Shown here piece by piece: positions 62,892-64,000 of a stretch of 64,000 nucleotides of DNA. Below the pieces are notes generated by a model. It ran no database searches, was not told the DNA's origin, and was given only the letters and a program-made list of their open reading frames with translations. The translations under genes were made by a program, and so were the position numbers. Location of the stretch: contig JBAJFG010000549.1 of assembly GCA_037903475.1 (NCBI GenBank), positions 1,054,001-1,118,000 of the forward strand, in the 5' to 3' direction. Numbering within the stretch: the stretch's first letter is position 1; every line of letters begins with the position of its first letter. The stretch is from Ancylostoma caninum. Lineage: Eukaryota; Nematoda; Chromadorea; Rhabditida; Ancylostomatidae.

Positions 62892-64000
62892 TGGCTTTTG
62901 ACTCATTTTGTACCTTTGTGCATAGCTCTAACAGTGTCAGAGCAGTGCACATGGCTTTGGGACTTTCCGGAAAACTTCATCAAATTGAATTCCTTTTACG
63001 GTATCAGACAGATTATCCTGTAAGCATGCGCGTTCTATATAGTTAGCTGGACAGTAATCTGAGAGTGTGACTCGTCCATCGGTGTTTCGCATTTCTTGTT
63101 TTCTTTTCTTCAAGAAAAGTCTGAAATCAAAGCCATGTCGTAAAACTTTTTAGGAACATTCACCTACATTGTTCCATGAATTTTTGCCCAATTTCAAACT
63201 TGATCATTCTTTTACAAAGAAAGGGTGCGAATGCTTGTTATTGCTTGGGTAACTAAACCTTCGCCAGACAATGAGGCATAAAAGGCTACTATAGTAAATT
63301 GGTGATCCTGCAGCACATGACGCCTTTTTAGGGCACTTTCAACGCTTCTATAACCGCAGAAGTTTGTTACTGGCTTGTCTAATATCATACGTGGGTAAAC
63401 GAAAAAAAAACTGTAGATAGCTAAAAATGGGTAACTGAACCACTAGCAGTAGGTGTGGTGCATGGTCGTCTTTGCTCCTAATCGCTCGCTGATGTAATCT
63501 GTGAGTTGAGAGGTTCAAATAGATGTAATAGGCTCGGCTCCTCAAGTGAAATTTTCTCTCTTCAACTCTAAGGACTTCTGGATTTCCCATCGCTCATAGC
63601 GGAACATCAATGCAGCCCCCGCTTGACAGGAAGCATCGCTGAGTTTGAAATATTCTAAATTGTAATATGAGGTGAAAATTTTCGTTGTTTCGGTTGTTTT
63701 CAATTGTAATTGAGCCAAATAAAGGCACTGTTTTCTGTGATGTCTTTTTTTTTCCGTTTATAGTCGTGGAGGAGTTGACGTTCCATTTCAGACAATCCAG
63801 ATATTTTTATTTATTCATTACACCGTATGGGTGTGCCATCTTCAGAACAGTGTCAACAAAAAAATCAAGCTGGTCGAAACACTAAGGATGAAACCATAGC
63901 AAACTGAACTTTTGAAAAAAAAGAGCTAACATTGTCAAACAAGTAGAGGCTGTCTGGCATGGTCTTGGTTCTATCCAAGCCGTTTTCCAAAGAAAAAGAA

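Larger units (their letters stand above)
59830..64000. other. No gene recognised
   Basis: Two MITEs (62133-62235, 62737-62891). An open plus stretch near 60665-60825 reads FGKKTKQNCFVNVAAGQCGM and RIVNCGGARFDSVLYDEEYA before a stop; it looks coding but has no clear exon borders and no family I recognise. Confidence 0.45.

Overview
The window reads as nematode nuclear DNA, most likely clade V (rhabditid or strongylid). The splice acceptors are T-rich and end in TTTTCAG or TTTAG, many introns are 50-90 bp, and small inverted-repeat transposons are dense. No prokaryotic gene organisation, rRNA or intact tRNA was seen. The species cannot be fixed from the sequence alone.

One gene is secure: a plus-strand KANK-family gene, the nematode vab-19 orthologue, from 27325 to 40785. 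I rebuilt it by hand as up to 23 coding exons whose phases join without a break, giving about 967 residues. It has the N-terminal KN motif (talin-binding in vertebrate KANKs), a long charged and T/S/V-rich middle, a Ser/Asp/Glu-rich acidic stretch, and a C-terminal block of five ankyrin repeats ending at a TAA stop. The uncertain parts are the link from the KN exon to the third exon (a 3 kb gap with a tentative 32-nt exon) and a 15-nt microexon. By family knowledge the product is a cytoplasmic cortical scaffold linking adhesion sites (talin, liprin, kinesin) to actin and microtubules; in C. elegans it works in epidermis-muscle attachments.

From 1 to 27300 there is no gene I can name. This part holds palindromic MITEs of several families, CpG-rich blocks (about 8750-9010 and 12410-12760), a (TTCA)n microsatellite at 13478-13706, a nearly perfect 247-bp palindrome with TA target duplications at 18230-18476, and a weak candidate minus-strand gene fragment at 4784-5217.

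From 40786 to 64000 no recognised gene follows. There is an 1136-bp hAT-like element with 8-bp target duplications (42901-44036), tRNA-derived SINE-like sequence (44425-44640), a broken non-LTR retrotransposon 3' end on the minus strand (49181-49470), a hAT MITE with perfect 8-bp target duplications (55461-55748), two promoter-like CpG blocks of matching architecture (46100-46470, 57800-58005), and more MITEs.

Two signals run across the whole window. The decamer TCTGCGTCTC / GAGACGCAGA occurs ten times exactly where about 0.1 would be expected by chance; it lies in intergenic DNA, introns, one coding exon and one MITE family. A second recurrent word, GACCAATC(G/A)(C/T)AG, sits inside short GC-rich palindromes. 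I found nothing that demands a new multi-gene system; the repeat families and recurrent motifs are the least explained parts.
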